From assembly GCF_003072505.1 (NCBI RefSeq), contig NZ_NTGB01000001.1, positions 1,971,955 through 2,035,954 on the forward strand: a stretch of DNA of 64,000 nt, written 5' to 3'. How positions within the stretch are numbered: position 1 is the stretch's first letter; each line of letters starts with the position of its first letter. This stretch comes from Polynucleobacter rarus (GTDB taxonomy: Bacteria > Pseudomonadota > Gammaproteobacteria > Burkholderiales > Burkholderiaceae). Of the stretch, positions 36,115-45,777 are shown one piece after another. The notes below the pieces were generated by a model. That model made no database searches. It was not told the origin of the DNA and saw only the letters and a list, made by a program, of their open reading frames with translations. The translations under genes and the position numbers were made by a program.

Positions 36115-37659
36115 TTAAATAATTTCTGTTGCGATATTATTTTTTTCGCCTGACATCAATAATCCTATTTCCTCAATATTAGTTTGGCTTACCGGTAGCA
36201 ATTCTGATAATCTACCATTCGCTATTACCGTCATCTGATCACAAATCATCATTAGTTCTTCCAACTCCTCAGAGATCACTAAAATAGCTACTCCTTGTTG
36301 TCTTAAATTTAATAATGCTTGTCGAATTAACATGCTAGCGCCAACATCAACACCCCATGTCGGTTGGGCCACCAACATGAACTTAGGTTGTAAAGAAATT
36401 TCACGACCAACAATAAACTTTTGTAAATTTCCACCCGATAAACTGCCTGCAGAAGCATTTTTACCAGTACAAACCACATTAAATTGATCAATGATTTTTT
36501 CTGCGAATTGATTAATGACTGATTTACAAATGAAGCCATTACGAACCATGCCATCTTGATAACCGGTTAATAGAGCATTTTCAGCAAGGCTTAAATTTTG
36601 CACAGCTCCTCTGCCTAATCGATCTTCAGGTACAAAGCATAAACCTAATGATCTTCTCTTGGCTGGTGATAATTTTCCAACGGGCATACCATTCATATAA
36701 ATTGATTGGGCATCACCGATCAGTGTCTCGCCGGATAATGCTTGTATGAGTTCTTTTTGGCCATTACCAGAGATGCCAGCAATACCGACAATCTCTCCAG
36801 CTCTGACTCGAAGATTAACATCCTTTAACGCTGTTCCAAAAGGATCGCTTGTTTTCAAATCTAGACCCGTTACCTCTAACATTGGCTTTCCAACTTGAGC
36901 CGTTTGTAATTGAATCGTTGGTAATTCTGCTCCAATCATTAATGTTGCTAAGGTTTTTGCAGTTTCATTTTTCGGATTAGCGTAACCAGTAACTTTTCCA
37001 GATCTTAAAACAGTTGCTGAATCACATAACTGCCGAATTTCTTCTAACTTATGGCTAATGTATAAAATTGAGCATCCCTCTGAAGCTAACTGCCTAATCG
37101 TTTTAAATAATATTTGTACTGCCTGAGGTGTTAAAACTGAGGTAGGCTCATCCATAATTAGCAATTTTGGCTTTTGTAGTAAGCATCGAACGATCTCAAC
37201 TCTCTGACGTTCACCAACCGACATACTATGCAACATTCTGTTTGGATTAATTGGTAATCCATAATATTCGGAAGTTTTCAATACTTCCTCATCAAGGTCT
37301 TTTAATGAATATTTTTTATCCATTGAAAGCCATATATTTTCTAAAACAGTTAAAGATTCGAATAATGCGAAGTGTTGAAATATCATGCCAATACCTAACT
37401 TTCTAGCGAAAGCTGGATTATTGATTTCTACCTTTTCACCTTCCCAGAAAATACTTCCCTCATCGGGTTTAATCACCCCATAAAGAATTTTCATCAGAGT
37501 ACTTTTACCTGCTCCATTTTCTCCAAGAATAGCGTGAATCTCGCCGGGTTTTACTTGTAAGGAAATTCCATTGTTCGCTTTGATAAGCGGATAAGACTTA
37601 GAAATATTATCAAGAACCAGCCTAAATGATTCTTTACTGTCTTGTTCAAATTTCATCAT
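36115..37659 (-). CDS. BMP-family ABC transporter ATPase (duplicated, NupA/sugar type)
   Basis: About 514 residues from the preferred ATG at 37659; an in-frame start at 37698 would add 13 poorly conserved residues. Two ATPase domains are fused. The first has Walker A G-E-N-G-A-G-K-S-T and D-E-P-T; the second has a degenerate Walker A, G-I-S-G-N-G-Q-K-E, and the Walker B region A-Q-P-T-W, with Q for the usual catalytic residues. This asymmetry is normal in the sugar/nucleoside importer class. It is divergent from the two permeases and the BMP binding protein at 37895-41028. Together they would import a nucleoside or nucleobase, in keeping with the guanine deaminase and XDH genes beside them. 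Confidence 0.9.
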   Translation of the reverse strand: MMKFEQDSKESFRLVLDNISKSYPLIKANNGISLQVKPGEIHAILGENGAGKSTLMKILYGVIKPDEGSIFWEGEKVEINNPAFARKLGIGMIFQHFALFESLTVLENIWLSMDKKYSLKDLDEEVLKTSEYYGLPINPNRMLHSMSVGERQRVEIVRCLLQKPKLLIMDEPTSVLTPQAVQILFKTIRQLASEGCSILYISHKLEEIRQLCDSATVLRSGKVTGYANPKNETAKTLATLMIGAELPTIQLQTAQVGKPMLEVTGLDLKTSDPFGTALKDVNLRVRAGEIVGIAGISGNGQKELIQALSGETLIGDAQSIYMNGMPVGKLSPAKRRSLGLCFVPEDRLGRGAVQNLSLAENALLTGYQDGMVRNGFICKSVINQFAEKIIDQFNVVCTGKNASAGSLSGGNLQKFIVGREISLQPKFMLVAQPTWGVDVGASMLIRQALLNLRQQGVAILVISEELEELMMICDQMTVIANGRLSELLPVSQTNIEEIGLLMSGEKNNIATEII

Positions 37660-37764
37660 CGGATTTCCCAAGAATAAATAGCTAATTGAAATAAACACAA
37701 ATTCTTTACTAACAGATTCAGTTTATCTAGAGATCTAAGTCTTATTTATAAAAATCACTAGTCA

Positions 37765-37781
37765 AGTACTAATTTGGTGCA
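37765..37781. promoter_or_regulatory. TGGTGCA dyad between the divergent BMP transporter genes
   Basis: AGTACTA and TTGGTGCA form the two halves of an NtrC-like dyad, 106 bases before one gene and 114 before the other. A partial second copy, TGTACCAATTTGG, starts at 37797. Confidence 0.5.
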
Positions 37782-37894
37782 AGTTCAATAGAAAAATGTA
37801 CCAATTTGGATTCTTCTTCTCCTTTTGTCTATTTCAATCCGAGCATAGTAAGAATTATGTAATTCACAAAAATTTCTTACGTCTTATAGGCTTC

Positions 37895-39001
37895 ATGATT
37901 AAGTTACAGTTAAAACCACGTACCGAACCAAATCAAAGGATGCAAGTCTATGCACCCTTAATTGCTATTGCTTTGACTCTGCTGTCAGGTTTATTACTGT
38001 TTCAATTGTTAGGTGAAAACCCATTTATTGCCTACAAAGCTTTCTTTTTTGACCCCATTAGTGACATTAATGGCATTAGCGAATTATTGTTAAAGGCTTC
38101 TCCCTTATGCCTAATTGCCTTGGGTCTGACCATCTGCTATCGAGCAAATATTTGGAATATTGGTGCAGAAGGACAAATGTACATTGGCGGAATTTTTGCG
38201 ACAGGTATTGCAATTCACTATACAGAGACCCTTGGACACTGGACCCTAATAGTCATGATTTTGGCTAGTGCGTTAGGCGGTGCGATATGGGCAAGTATTA
38301 CTGCCTTATGTAGAGCTCAATTAAATACTAACGAAATTCTTGTTAGTTTAATGCTGACTTATGTAGCTGATTTAACTATCAAGTTTTTAGTCTACGGTCC
38401 ATGGAAAGATCCAATGGGCAATAATTTTCCTATTACGATTTCATTTGCTGATGAGGCACTATTCACACCACTAGCATTTCTTGGCTGGTCTTTCTGGGAT
38501 GGGACAAGAGTAAATACCTCCATCTTTATCACGCTTTTTTTTATACCATTAGTTTGGATATATAACGAAAAATTATTTGCTGGTTTTAAAAATTTAGTGG
38601 TGGGTATCGCTCCAGGAGCTGCAAAATATGTAGGCTTCAATGAAAAAAAGATTATCTGGATTGTGTTAGTTTTTAGTGGTTTGATTGCGGGTATTGCTGG
38701 AGCGACTGAAGTAGCTGGGCCAATTGGTCAGTTAAACGATAAGTGGACACCAGGGTATGGTTTTACAGCGATTATCGTCGCCACACTTGGACGTTTAAAA
38801 GTATCAGGAGTAGTCTTAGCATCACTATTAATGGCATTACTTTATTTGGGTGGAGAATCTGTTCAAGTAACCATGCAGCTCCCAAAATCTGTGAGCCAAG
38901 TATTTCAAGGGTTTCTCCTCTTATACCTTTTAGCTTGTGATGTTTTAATCAATTACGAAATCGTCATTTTAAAAAAAATAGGGGCCAAGTATGTTAATTG
39001 A
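37895..39001 (+). CDS. BMP-family ABC transporter permease 1
   Basis: About 368 residues from ATG 37895. An upstream in-frame ATG at 37796 adds 33 residues unlike the family and would overlap the regulatory dyads, so I reject it. Eight or more helices; the segment Y-R-A-N-I-W-N-I-G-A-E-G-Q-M-Y-I-G-G is the permease signature of the nucleoside/BMP class. It overlaps the start of the second permease by 11 bases. Confidence 0.91.
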   Translation: MIKLQLKPRTEPNQRMQVYAPLIAIALTLLSGLLLFQLLGENPFIAYKAFFFDPISDINGISELLLKASPLCLIALGLTICYRANIWNIGAEGQMYIGGIFATGIAIHYTETLGHWTLIVMILASALGGAIWASITALCRAQLNTNEILVSLMLTYVADLTIKFLVYGPWKDPMGNNFPITISFADEALFTPLAFLGWSFWDGTRVNTSIFITLFFIPLVWIYNEKLFAGFKNLVVGIAPGAAKYVGFNEKKIIWIVLVFSGLIAGIAGATEVAGPIGQLNDKWTPGYGFTAIIVATLGRLKVSGVVLASLLMALLYLGGESVQVTMQLPKSVSQVFQGFLLLYLLACDVLINYEIVILKKIGAKYVN

Positions 39002-39920
39002 GTCCCTCACTCCATTATTAGTCAGTGCCATTGGCGCAGCTATTCCATTACTGTTTGCAGCTTTGGGGGAATTAATTGCGGAAAAAGCTGGTGTCCTCAA
39101 TTTAGGTCTTGAAGGCACTATTTTAATGGGAGCCTTATCGAGTTTCTTGGCTGTTGCAGAAGGTAGCTCATTGTTTTTAGCCTTATTAATTGGAGTTGCC
39201 GTAAGTGTGTTATTTACCTTACTTTTTGCTTTTGTAACGATCAGTTTGCAAGCAAATCAAGTGGCAACTGGGCTATCTTTAACAATACTAGGAGTTGGTC
39301 TTTCGGCTGTTATCGGTAAAACCTATGTTGGTTTTTCTGCTGCAAAAAGCTTTGCTCCCGCACCGATTCCTATTTTAAAAGATATCCCCCTGTTAGGACC
39401 GTCATTATTCTCTTTAGACTATGTTGCTTATTTTTGTCTCTTTTCTGTAATTGCTATAGCTTGGTTTTTAACCAAATCAAAAGCCGGCTTAGCCTTAAGA
39501 TCTGTTGGTGAGTCTCCATCAGTGGCAAGATCTTTAGGCTTGCCAGTTACAAAAATACGTTATTTAGCCGTCTTATTTGGCGGCGGCTTTGCTGGTTTAG
39601 CAGGAGTTTACTATGCTCTTGCACAATTCAAAGTTTGGCAAGATGGCTTAACCTCTGGCAATGGATGGATTGCTCTTGCCTTAGTTGTATTTGGTACTTG
39701 GCGTCCATTTAAAGTTGCTTTAGGAGCCTTACTTTTTGGGAGTGTAACAGTCCTCGGCCTTTACTTTCAATTGGTAGATATCAAGGTATCTGCCTTTGTG
39801 TTGGCTAGCTTTCCCTACGTCACAACAATCCTAGTTTTAGTTTATTTATCAATGGATAAAGAAACTATTCGCCGTCACGCCCCAGCGTGGTTAGGAAAAC
39901 CATTTTTTGATGATCGATAG
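38991..39920 (+). CDS. BMP-family ABC transporter permease 2
   Basis: 309 residues, the second permease. The motif A-E-K-A-G-V-L-N-L-G-L-E-G-T-I-L-M-G near residues 30-47 is the counterpart of the permease-1 signature. It pairs with permease 1 in the inner membrane. The binding-protein gene follows after 28 bases with a good AGGAGAAG ribosome site. Confidence 0.93.
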   Translation: MLIESLTPLLVSAIGAAIPLLFAALGELIAEKAGVLNLGLEGTILMGALSSFLAVAEGSSLFLALLIGVAVSVLFTLLFAFVTISLQANQVATGLSLTILGVGLSAVIGKTYVGFSAAKSFAPAPIPILKDIPLLGPSLFSLDYVAYFCLFSVIAIAWFLTKSKAGLALRSVGESPSVARSLGLPVTKIRYLAVLFGGGFAGLAGVYYALAQFKVWQDGLTSGNGWIALALVVFGTWRPFKVALGALLFGSVTVLGLYFQLVDIKVSAFVLASFPYVTTILVLVYLSMDKETIRRHAPAWLGKPFFDDR

Positions 39921-39948
39921 TGTTTTTTTTATATAAAAGGAGAAGTAA

Positions 39949-41028
39949 ATGAAGCTTTCTAAACGCGTGTTATTAATTTCAGCCTCACTCATGACTTTGG
40001 GATTAGCTCAAAGTGTAACTGCTGCAGAACCACTAAAAGCAGCATTTGTATATTTTGGAACACCAGGAGATGCTGGTTGGACATTTGCTCACGACACAGG
40101 AGTAAAGTTAGTTAAAAAAGAATTAGGTTCACAAGTCACAACTACGATTGTTGAAAACGTTCCAGAAAGTGCAGATGCAGAGCGCGTCATTCGTGATCTA
40201 GCAGCCAAAGGTAATCAATATATTTTTACAACATCATTTGGCTATATGGAACAAACACTCAAAGTTGGCAAGTCATTCCCAAAGGTTGAGTTCTATCACA
40301 ATACAGGATTCAAGTCATCTGAAAACGTCCATACCTATAACTCAAGAATTTATGAACCAGCCTATCTTGCAGGAATGATTGCAGGCAGAATGACTAAATC
40401 CAACACTCTTGGTTTTGTTGCATCCTTCCCCATTCCTGAAGTGGTTCGTAATATTAACTCTTACACAATGGGTGCACGTAGCGTAAATCCTAAAGTAAAA
40501 ACAAAGGTGATCTGGATTAGTTCATGGTATGACCCAGCAAAAGAACGTCAAGCAGCAGAAACATTAATTGGTCAAGGTGCTGATATGTTGCTACAAAATA
40601 CGGACTCAACCGCAACTCTACAAACAGCTGCTGAAAAAGGTGTCTATGCATTTGGTTGGAATTCAGATATGTCTGCACTTGCACCTAAAGCACACTTGGC
40701 TTCAGTCATTCACAACTGGGGTCCTTACTATGTAAAAACTCTGAAAGCTGCATTGGATGGAAAACCATCTAAAGAAAACGTTTGGGGTGGCATGAAAGAT
40801 GGTATGGATGGACTTGTGTCATTAAACAGTAATATCCCCGCTTCTGTCAAAAAAGAAGTAGAGGCTAAACAAGCAGATATCATCTCTGGCAAGTTCAAAG
40901 TATTTTCAGGACCAATGAAATTACAAGATGGCTCAATGAAGTTAGCTGCAGGTCAATCATTTACTGATCAAGAAATTGATAGCATTAAATTTTATGTTGA
41001 AGGTGTAGAAGGTCAGTTACCGAAATAA
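39949..41028 (+). CDS. BMP-family ABC transporter substrate-binding protein
   Basis: 359 residues. The signal peptide ends V-T-A-A near residue 26 with no lipobox Cys, so it is a soluble periplasmic form of a family first known as lipoproteins (PnrA/Med). F-V-Y-F-G-T-P-G-D-A-G-W-T and the H-N-T-G, Y-E-P-A-Y-L-A-G-M-I-A-G segments are typical. PnrA-type proteins bind purine nucleosides; next to purine catabolic genes, a purine ligand is the best guess. Confidence 0.93.
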   Translation: MKLSKRVLLISASLMTLGLAQSVTAAEPLKAAFVYFGTPGDAGWTFAHDTGVKLVKKELGSQVTTTIVENVPESADAERVIRDLAAKGNQYIFTTSFGYMEQTLKVGKSFPKVEFYHNTGFKSSENVHTYNSRIYEPAYLAGMIAGRMTKSNTLGFVASFPIPEVVRNINSYTMGARSVNPKVKTKVIWISSWYDPAKERQAAETLIGQGADMLLQNTDSTATLQTAAEKGVYAFGWNSDMSALAPKAHLASVIHNWGPYYVKTLKAALDGKPSKENVWGGMKDGMDGLVSLNSNIPASVKKEVEAKQADIISGKFKVFSGPMKLQDGSMKLAAGQSFTDQEIDSIKFYVEGVEGQLPK

Positions 41029-41040
41029 TTTTGGAGTTGA

Positions 41041-41079
41041 CTCCCCGAAGATAGTTTTTATTTTTGGGGAGTTTTTTTT
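41041..41079 (+). terminator. Rho-independent terminator of the BMP transporter operon
   Basis: CTCCCCGAAGATA pairs with TATTTTTGGGGAG (with G-T pairs), followed by eight T, 12 bases after the binding-protein stop. Confidence 0.93.
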
Positions 41080-41096
41080 ATTTTGTATAGCCTATT

Positions 41097-41138
41097 AAAA
41101 AAGGCTTGAGACTTTTAAAAGTTTCAAGCCTTCTTTCT
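41097..41138. terminator. Terminator of the guaD-xdh operon (bidirectional)
   Basis: AAGGCTTGAGAC and GTTTCAAGCCTT (41101-41132) form a 12-bp stem with one mismatch; T-rich runs follow in both directions. It lies just after the guaD stop on the minus strand. Confidence 0.88.
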
Positions 41139-41153
41139 TTTTTAAGCGTGTTG

Positions 41154-42449
41154 TTACCTTCGTTCAAATTTTTTCTCACCCATCAAATATGTCGCTTGAA
41201 TATTACGATCATCCCCAAGAATAATGGCAACAAATAACTCCTCTTCTAGAGTTTGACAAGCATTAATCCTTCTTTCCATTAGTGGTGTAGCTTTTAAATC
41301 TAAGACAATAAAATCAGCTTCTTTACCAGGCATAAAGTTGCCAATATGTTGATCTAGTCCGAGTGCCTTAGCTCCAGTAAATGTAGCCAGATTGAATAAA
41401 TCAAATGCACTCATCACATCTCCTCGCAAATGAGCAACCTCGTAGGCTCGCCCCATGGTTCTGAGCATACTAAAACTCGTACCACCACCAATATCAGTTG
41501 CTAGAGAAACTTGAATTTGCTCATTGAGGTAATGTTGCAAATTCATTAAGCCACTACCTAAGAAAAGATTCGAGGATGGACAAAAGGCAATCGAACTTTG
41601 CGTAGTATTTAAGCGCTTGATATCGAGTTCATCCAAATAAATACAGTGGGCATAAACTGCATTGGGTCGTAAAAGACCATATTGATCATAAACATCAAGA
41701 TAACTACGATGCTTTGGAAATAACTCTTTCATCCAAGCGACTTCATCTACATTTTCAGCTAAGTGAGTTTGAATGACCATATCCGGATAAAGACGAGCCA
41801 GCTCAGCCGTCTTTTCCAATTGTGCTTCGCTTGAAGTGATGGCAAACCGGGGTGTGATTGCGTATTGTAAACGGCCTTTTAGGTGCCAATTATCGATCAG
41901 TTCTAATGCATCTTCAAAGCTTGACTCAGGAGTATCTTGCAAGTAATCAGGACAATTACGATCCATCGCAACTTTACCCGTTATCAATCTAACATTACGC
42001 TCAAATGCTTTAGTAAAAAGAGCTTTCGCTGATTCAGAATGAACCGTTCCAAAAACTAAAGCAGTGGTTGTACCATTACGAAGCAGTTCCTCTAAAAAGA
42101 ATTCACTCGACTGAAGTGCCCAGTCAAGATTTTGATACTTTGCTTCCGACCGAAAAGTAAATCGTTCTAACCAATCCAACAAATCTTTTCCCGGGGAAGC
42201 GATGACATCGATTTGAGGGTAATGTATATGTGTATCAACGAAGCCCGGAATGATTAATTTATCACTATAGTCAATGATTGAAATTTCTTCACTCATTATG
42301 GGCAATAAGGAACTTAGTGGTCCACATTTCTCAATAATCCCGTCACTAATTAAAAGACCTCCTTGCGCAAAATATTCATACTTGGCTACATTTGCATCAA
42401 GCGGATCAAGAAAGTGAAGTATCCTAGCTTTGATTATTTTTTTTGCCAT
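41154..42449 (-). CDS. guaD: Guanine deaminase
   Basis: 431 residues, amidohydrolase fold. Metal ligands are D-T-H-I-H (His74, His76), the H-L-A-E-N His, the A-H-C-I-Y-L His, and T-D-I-G-G-G Asp. The P-Q-I-D-V-I-A-S-P-G-K-D-L-L-D-W-L segment is specific to guanine deaminases. It turns guanine into xanthine and ammonia, feeding XdhAB. It lies 3 bases after xdhC at the end of the leftward xdhA-xdhB-xdhC-guaD operon. Confidence 0.95.
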   Translation of the reverse strand: MAKKIIKARILHFLDPLDANVAKYEYFAQGGLLISDGIIEKCGPLSSLLPIMSEEISIIDYSDKLIIPGFVDTHIHYPQIDVIASPGKDLLDWLERFTFRSEAKYQNLDWALQSSEFFLEELLRNGTTTALVFGTVHSESAKALFTKAFERNVRLITGKVAMDRNCPDYLQDTPESSFEDALELIDNWHLKGRLQYAITPRFAITSSEAQLEKTAELARLYPDMVIQTHLAENVDEVAWMKELFPKHRSYLDVYDQYGLLRPNAVYAHCIYLDELDIKRLNTTQSSIAFCPSSNLFLGSGLMNLQHYLNEQIQVSLATDIGGGTSFSMLRTMGRAYEVAHLRGDVMSAFDLFNLATFTGAKALGLDQHIGNFMPGKEADFIVLDLKATPLMERRINACQTLEEELFVAIILGDDRNIQATYLMGEKKFERR

Positions 42450-42452
42450 TTG

Positions 42453-43487
42453 CTACTGACTGCCTGAGTTAAATAATTGACTAGAATTTCTTTCTTTCAT
42501 CATCATAAATTGATCTTCTTGTAACTCTAATAATGTAGCCATAATCTCTACTGCAATCACAGCTGGACTTTTAGAAAATTGATATTTATTTCCAATGGGG
42601 CACATTAAACTATTCACCACCTGCTTACTTAGACCAGTTTCTAATAATCTTTTTTTAAATCGCGCTGATTTTGTTTTTGAACCAATTAACCCTAAAAATC
42701 CAAAGAAATCATTTTGGAGAATTTTCTGACAAATCAAGAAATCTAATTGATGACTATGCGTCATTACCAAAAAATAACTCCCTATCGGTGCAGAATTTAT
42801 TAACTCTAGAAACTCGGGTTGAAAATCAAAATTTACATCTGGATATTCCAACTGATAATCATTGACAGACTTTCCTAAAATTAATTCTCTACTATCGAAG
42901 CATCGGACTTGGAAATTCAATGCTGGTAAATTTTTTAATAAATGAGTTGCAACATGTCCTGCTCCAAACAACCATAATTCAGGTGTTGGATGTAGAACCG
43001 TCTCATAAAGAAAAGTACCCTGCGGAAATTCAATCAGTCCAGGAAGGACCCTATTTGTTAAATTAGAGTTTTGAACTAAAAGTTGATTTTTTCCAGTTTT
43101 TAAATTGAGGACCTTTTGATAGGAGTCAGTTAAAGATCGAGTTTGAAACAACCAATCAATATCAGCGATTGATTCAAATCGTTCCCAAATTAATTGAACA
43201 GTTCCTCCACAACACTGGTCTAATTCCACACCAAGTATAAAAGCCTGCAAATAGATTTTTGCATAAAGCTGATTGATGCTGAGAAGCGCAATTTCAATTG
43301 CTTTATCTTCTAAGAAACCACCACCAATGGTCCCATATGTTTCAACCGTTCCTGCCCGGTTAAACCATACCAACATGCTGGTACCTTGATCTCTTGGGGT
43401 TGAACCCTTCGCCTCAGCAATTACCACTCGCACCACTACGTGATTAGTGAGAATTAGTTGTTTAATACGTTCGAACTCTTTAATCAT
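42453..43487 (-). CDS. xdhC: Xanthine dehydrogenase accessory protein XdhC
   Basis: 344 residues. The N-terminal XdhC/CoxI domain (A-E-A-K-G-S-T-P-R-D-Q-G-T-S-M and G-T-I-G-G-G-F-L-E) is followed by a C-terminal Rossmann domain (L-F-G-A-G-H-V-A). D-Q-C-C-G-G carries the Cys pair. It inserts sulfurated Mo cofactor into XdhB. It overlaps xdhB by 8 bases. Confidence 0.94.
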   Translation of the reverse strand: MIKEFERIKQLILTNHVVVRVVIAEAKGSTPRDQGTSMLVWFNRAGTVETYGTIGGGFLEDKAIEIALLSINQLYAKIYLQAFILGVELDQCCGGTVQLIWERFESIADIDWLFQTRSLTDSYQKVLNLKTGKNQLLVQNSNLTNRVLPGLIEFPQGTFLYETVLHPTPELWLFGAGHVATHLLKNLPALNFQVRCFDSRELILGKSVNDYQLEYPDVNFDFQPEFLELINSAPIGSYFLVMTHSHQLDFLICQKILQNDFFGFLGLIGSKTKSARFKKRLLETGLSKQVVNSLMCPIGNKYQFSKSPAVIAVEIMATLLELQEDQFMMMKERNSSQLFNSGSQ

Positions 43488-45777
43488 TATGAGAATTTAA
43501 GGCATTTAAGATTGACTCTGGAGTCGCAGGTGCACTCAAGTGTAGGGTACATTCCTGCCCCACCTTTGAACGAATCGCATGTTTAATGGCGTGGAAAACT
43601 GAAAATGCCAACATTAGTGGAGGCTCTCCAACTGCTTTTGATTTATAAATTGTATTTTCAATATTTCCTGTTGAAACATATAAATTTGTTTTGGCATGCT
43701 TTGGCCAATCTAAGGCAGTTGGAATCTTATAGGTGGATGGTGAATTAGTCATCAGCTTACCCTTCGGATTCCACCATAATTCTTCGGTAGTTAGCCATCC
43801 TAGTCCTTGAACAAAACCACCTTCAATTTGGCCTATATCAATTGCAGGATTAATCGATTGACCGACATCATGCAAAATATCTACTTGTAATAGTTTCATT
43901 TCACCAGTTAAAGTATCGATAATTACTTCTGAAACAGCCGCCCCATAGGAGAAATAAAAGAAGGGTCTTCCTTTACGCGTTTTTGAATCATAATGAATTT
44001 TTGGCGTCGCATAAAACCCCGTCGCAGAGAGAGAAATCCTACCTACATAACATTCTTTAACCGCTTTTTCAAAACTAATGGCTTGAGAACCTAAGAGAAC
44101 TTCATTGTTTTTAAACTTAATATCAGTTACCGATAATTGATATTTAGAGGCCAAGAACTCTTTCATTCTTGAGATAAGAGTTTGTGCTGCATTTTGAGAG
44201 GCCATACCATTCAGATCGGTTCCGGAGGAAGCGGCAGTAGCCGAAGTGTTCGGAATTTTACTTGTATCCGTCGCTGACATTTTGACCACTGAGTAATCCA
44301 CATTAAACTCATTAGCAACAATTTGTCGAATTTTTGTGTTTAACCCCTGTCCCATTTCTAAGCCACCATGATTCACCAAAATACTGCCATCGGTATAAAT
44401 GTGTATTAGGGCCCCCGCTTGATTAAAATGCGTAGCCGTAAAAGAAATTCCAAACTTTACTGGGGTTAAAGAAATACCTCTTTTGAAGTGATTGTTTTGT
44501 TGATTAAATTTGTTAATTTGTTCGCGTCGCTTTAAATAATGAGAGGACTGCGATAACTGGTCAACTAAATCTTCAATAATGATATCCTCCACCGGCATAT
44601 CAAAATGGGTCAGCATATTTTTTTTATAAAAATTTTTTTGACGAATTTCAAGTGGGTCTATCTTTAAGTAATCAGCAATGTCTTCGATTGCATACTCAAT
44701 ACAGTACATGCCTTGGGGACCACCAAAGCCTCTAAATGCGGTATTAGATACAGTATTAGTTTTACAGCGATAGGAGATGGCTCTTACATTCGGGATGAAA
44801 TAACAGTTATCTAAATGAAATAATGCCCTGTCGTTGACTGGGCCAGATAAATCAGCTGAAAAGCCACACCGAGATGCCATCATCACATCAAACGAGAGGA
44901 TCATTCCATTTGCATCAAAACCAACTTCATAATCAAATTCAAAATCGTGCCGCTTACCTGTGATCGTCATATCCATTTCACGATCTACTCTTAACTTCAC
45001 TGGAAGCTTTGTTTTTTCTGCTGCCAAAGCGGCAATAATCGCAAACCAGGCTGGCTGGCTCTCTTTACCACCAAATCCGCCACCCATCCTCTTACATTCA
45101 ATTCGAATCATGGCAGCTGGTTTATTGAGGGCATGAGATACCAAATGCTGTACTTCACTTGGATGTTGGGTAGACGAATAGATGGTTAATTCACCATCTT
45201 CCATTGGTATCGCACAAGCAATTTGTCCCTCTAAATAAAAGTGTTCTTGTCCACCTAATTGAATAGAGTTTTTAAGTCGATGAGTAGATGATAAAAAACC
45301 CTGCTCAACATTTCCTCTTTCGATTGCAACTGGAGGTAAAACAAAGTTATTTTTTTCAATTGCCTCACGAATATCAAAGATAGGAGTTTCTTCCTCAACT
45401 TTCACTCTCGCTAATTGAGCGGCTTGTTTAGCAATCAAATGAGATGTTGCGATTACAGCAAATAAGGGTTGCCCATAAAAATCAATTTGCGACTCTGGAA
45501 AAATGGGATCATCCTTAACTGCACCGCCAAAATTATTTTCACCAGGAATATCTGCAGTGGTCAAGACGGTAATAACGCCCGGAAATTCTTTGACTTGAGT
45601 TAAATCAAGTTCAAGAATTTTTCCCCTTGCAATTCGGCTTACGCCTAAAGCCACATGCAAGGCGTTGATAGGTAAAGAAATATCATCAACATACTGCGCA
45701 TTTCCAGAAACGTGCAAATGTGCGCTCTCATGATGTATTTGATGCCCCATCGTACTAACATTGATTACGTCACTCAT
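43480..45777 (-). CDS. xdhB: Xanthine dehydrogenase molybdopterin-binding subunit XdhB
   Basis: 765 residues, the usual length. It has the G-Q-E-H-F-Y-L-E cofactor stretch, G-G-G-F-G-G-K-E, F-R-G-F-G-G-P-Q-G (substrate Arg region), and the C-terminal K-A-V-G-E-P-P-L-M with the catalytic Glu. It oxidises hypoxanthine and xanthine to urate. It is translationally overlapped with xdhA and xdhC (8 bases each). Confidence 0.96.
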   Translation of the reverse strand: MSDVINVSTMGHQIHHESAHLHVSGNAQYVDDISLPINALHVALGVSRIARGKILELDLTQVKEFPGVITVLTTADIPGENNFGGAVKDDPIFPESQIDFYGQPLFAVIATSHLIAKQAAQLARVKVEEETPIFDIREAIEKNNFVLPPVAIERGNVEQGFLSSTHRLKNSIQLGGQEHFYLEGQIACAIPMEDGELTIYSSTQHPSEVQHLVSHALNKPAAMIRIECKRMGGGFGGKESQPAWFAIIAALAAEKTKLPVKLRVDREMDMTITGKRHDFEFDYEVGFDANGMILSFDVMMASRCGFSADLSGPVNDRALFHLDNCYFIPNVRAISYRCKTNTVSNTAFRGFGGPQGMYCIEYAIEDIADYLKIDPLEIRQKNFYKKNMLTHFDMPVEDIIIEDLVDQLSQSSHYLKRREQINKFNQQNNHFKRGISLTPVKFGISFTATHFNQAGALIHIYTDGSILVNHGGLEMGQGLNTKIRQIVANEFNVDYSVVKMSATDTSKIPNTSATAASSGTDLNGMASQNAAQTLISRMKEFLASKYQLSVTDIKFKNNEVLLGSQAISFEKAVKECYVGRISLSATGFYATPKIHYDSKTRKGRPFFYFSYGAAVSEVIIDTLTGEMKLLQVDILHDVGQSINPAIDIGQIEGGFVQGLGWLTTEELWWNPKGKLMTNSPSTYKIPTALDWPKHAKTNLYVSTGNIENTIYKSKAVGEPPLMLAFSVFHAIKHAIRSKVGQECTLHLSAPATPESILNALNSHND

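Noticed and set aside
36013..37781. Sigma-54 promoters next to the NtrC-like dyads
   Set aside because: I looked between the dyads and the urtA and BMP permease starts for GG-N10-GC elements and found none, so a full NtrC/sigma-54 promoter is not claimed.
37796..37894. N-terminal extension of the BMP permease from ATG 37796
   Set aside because: The 33 extra residues are unlike the family and would overlap the TGGTGCA-like sites; ATG 37895 fits the usual start.
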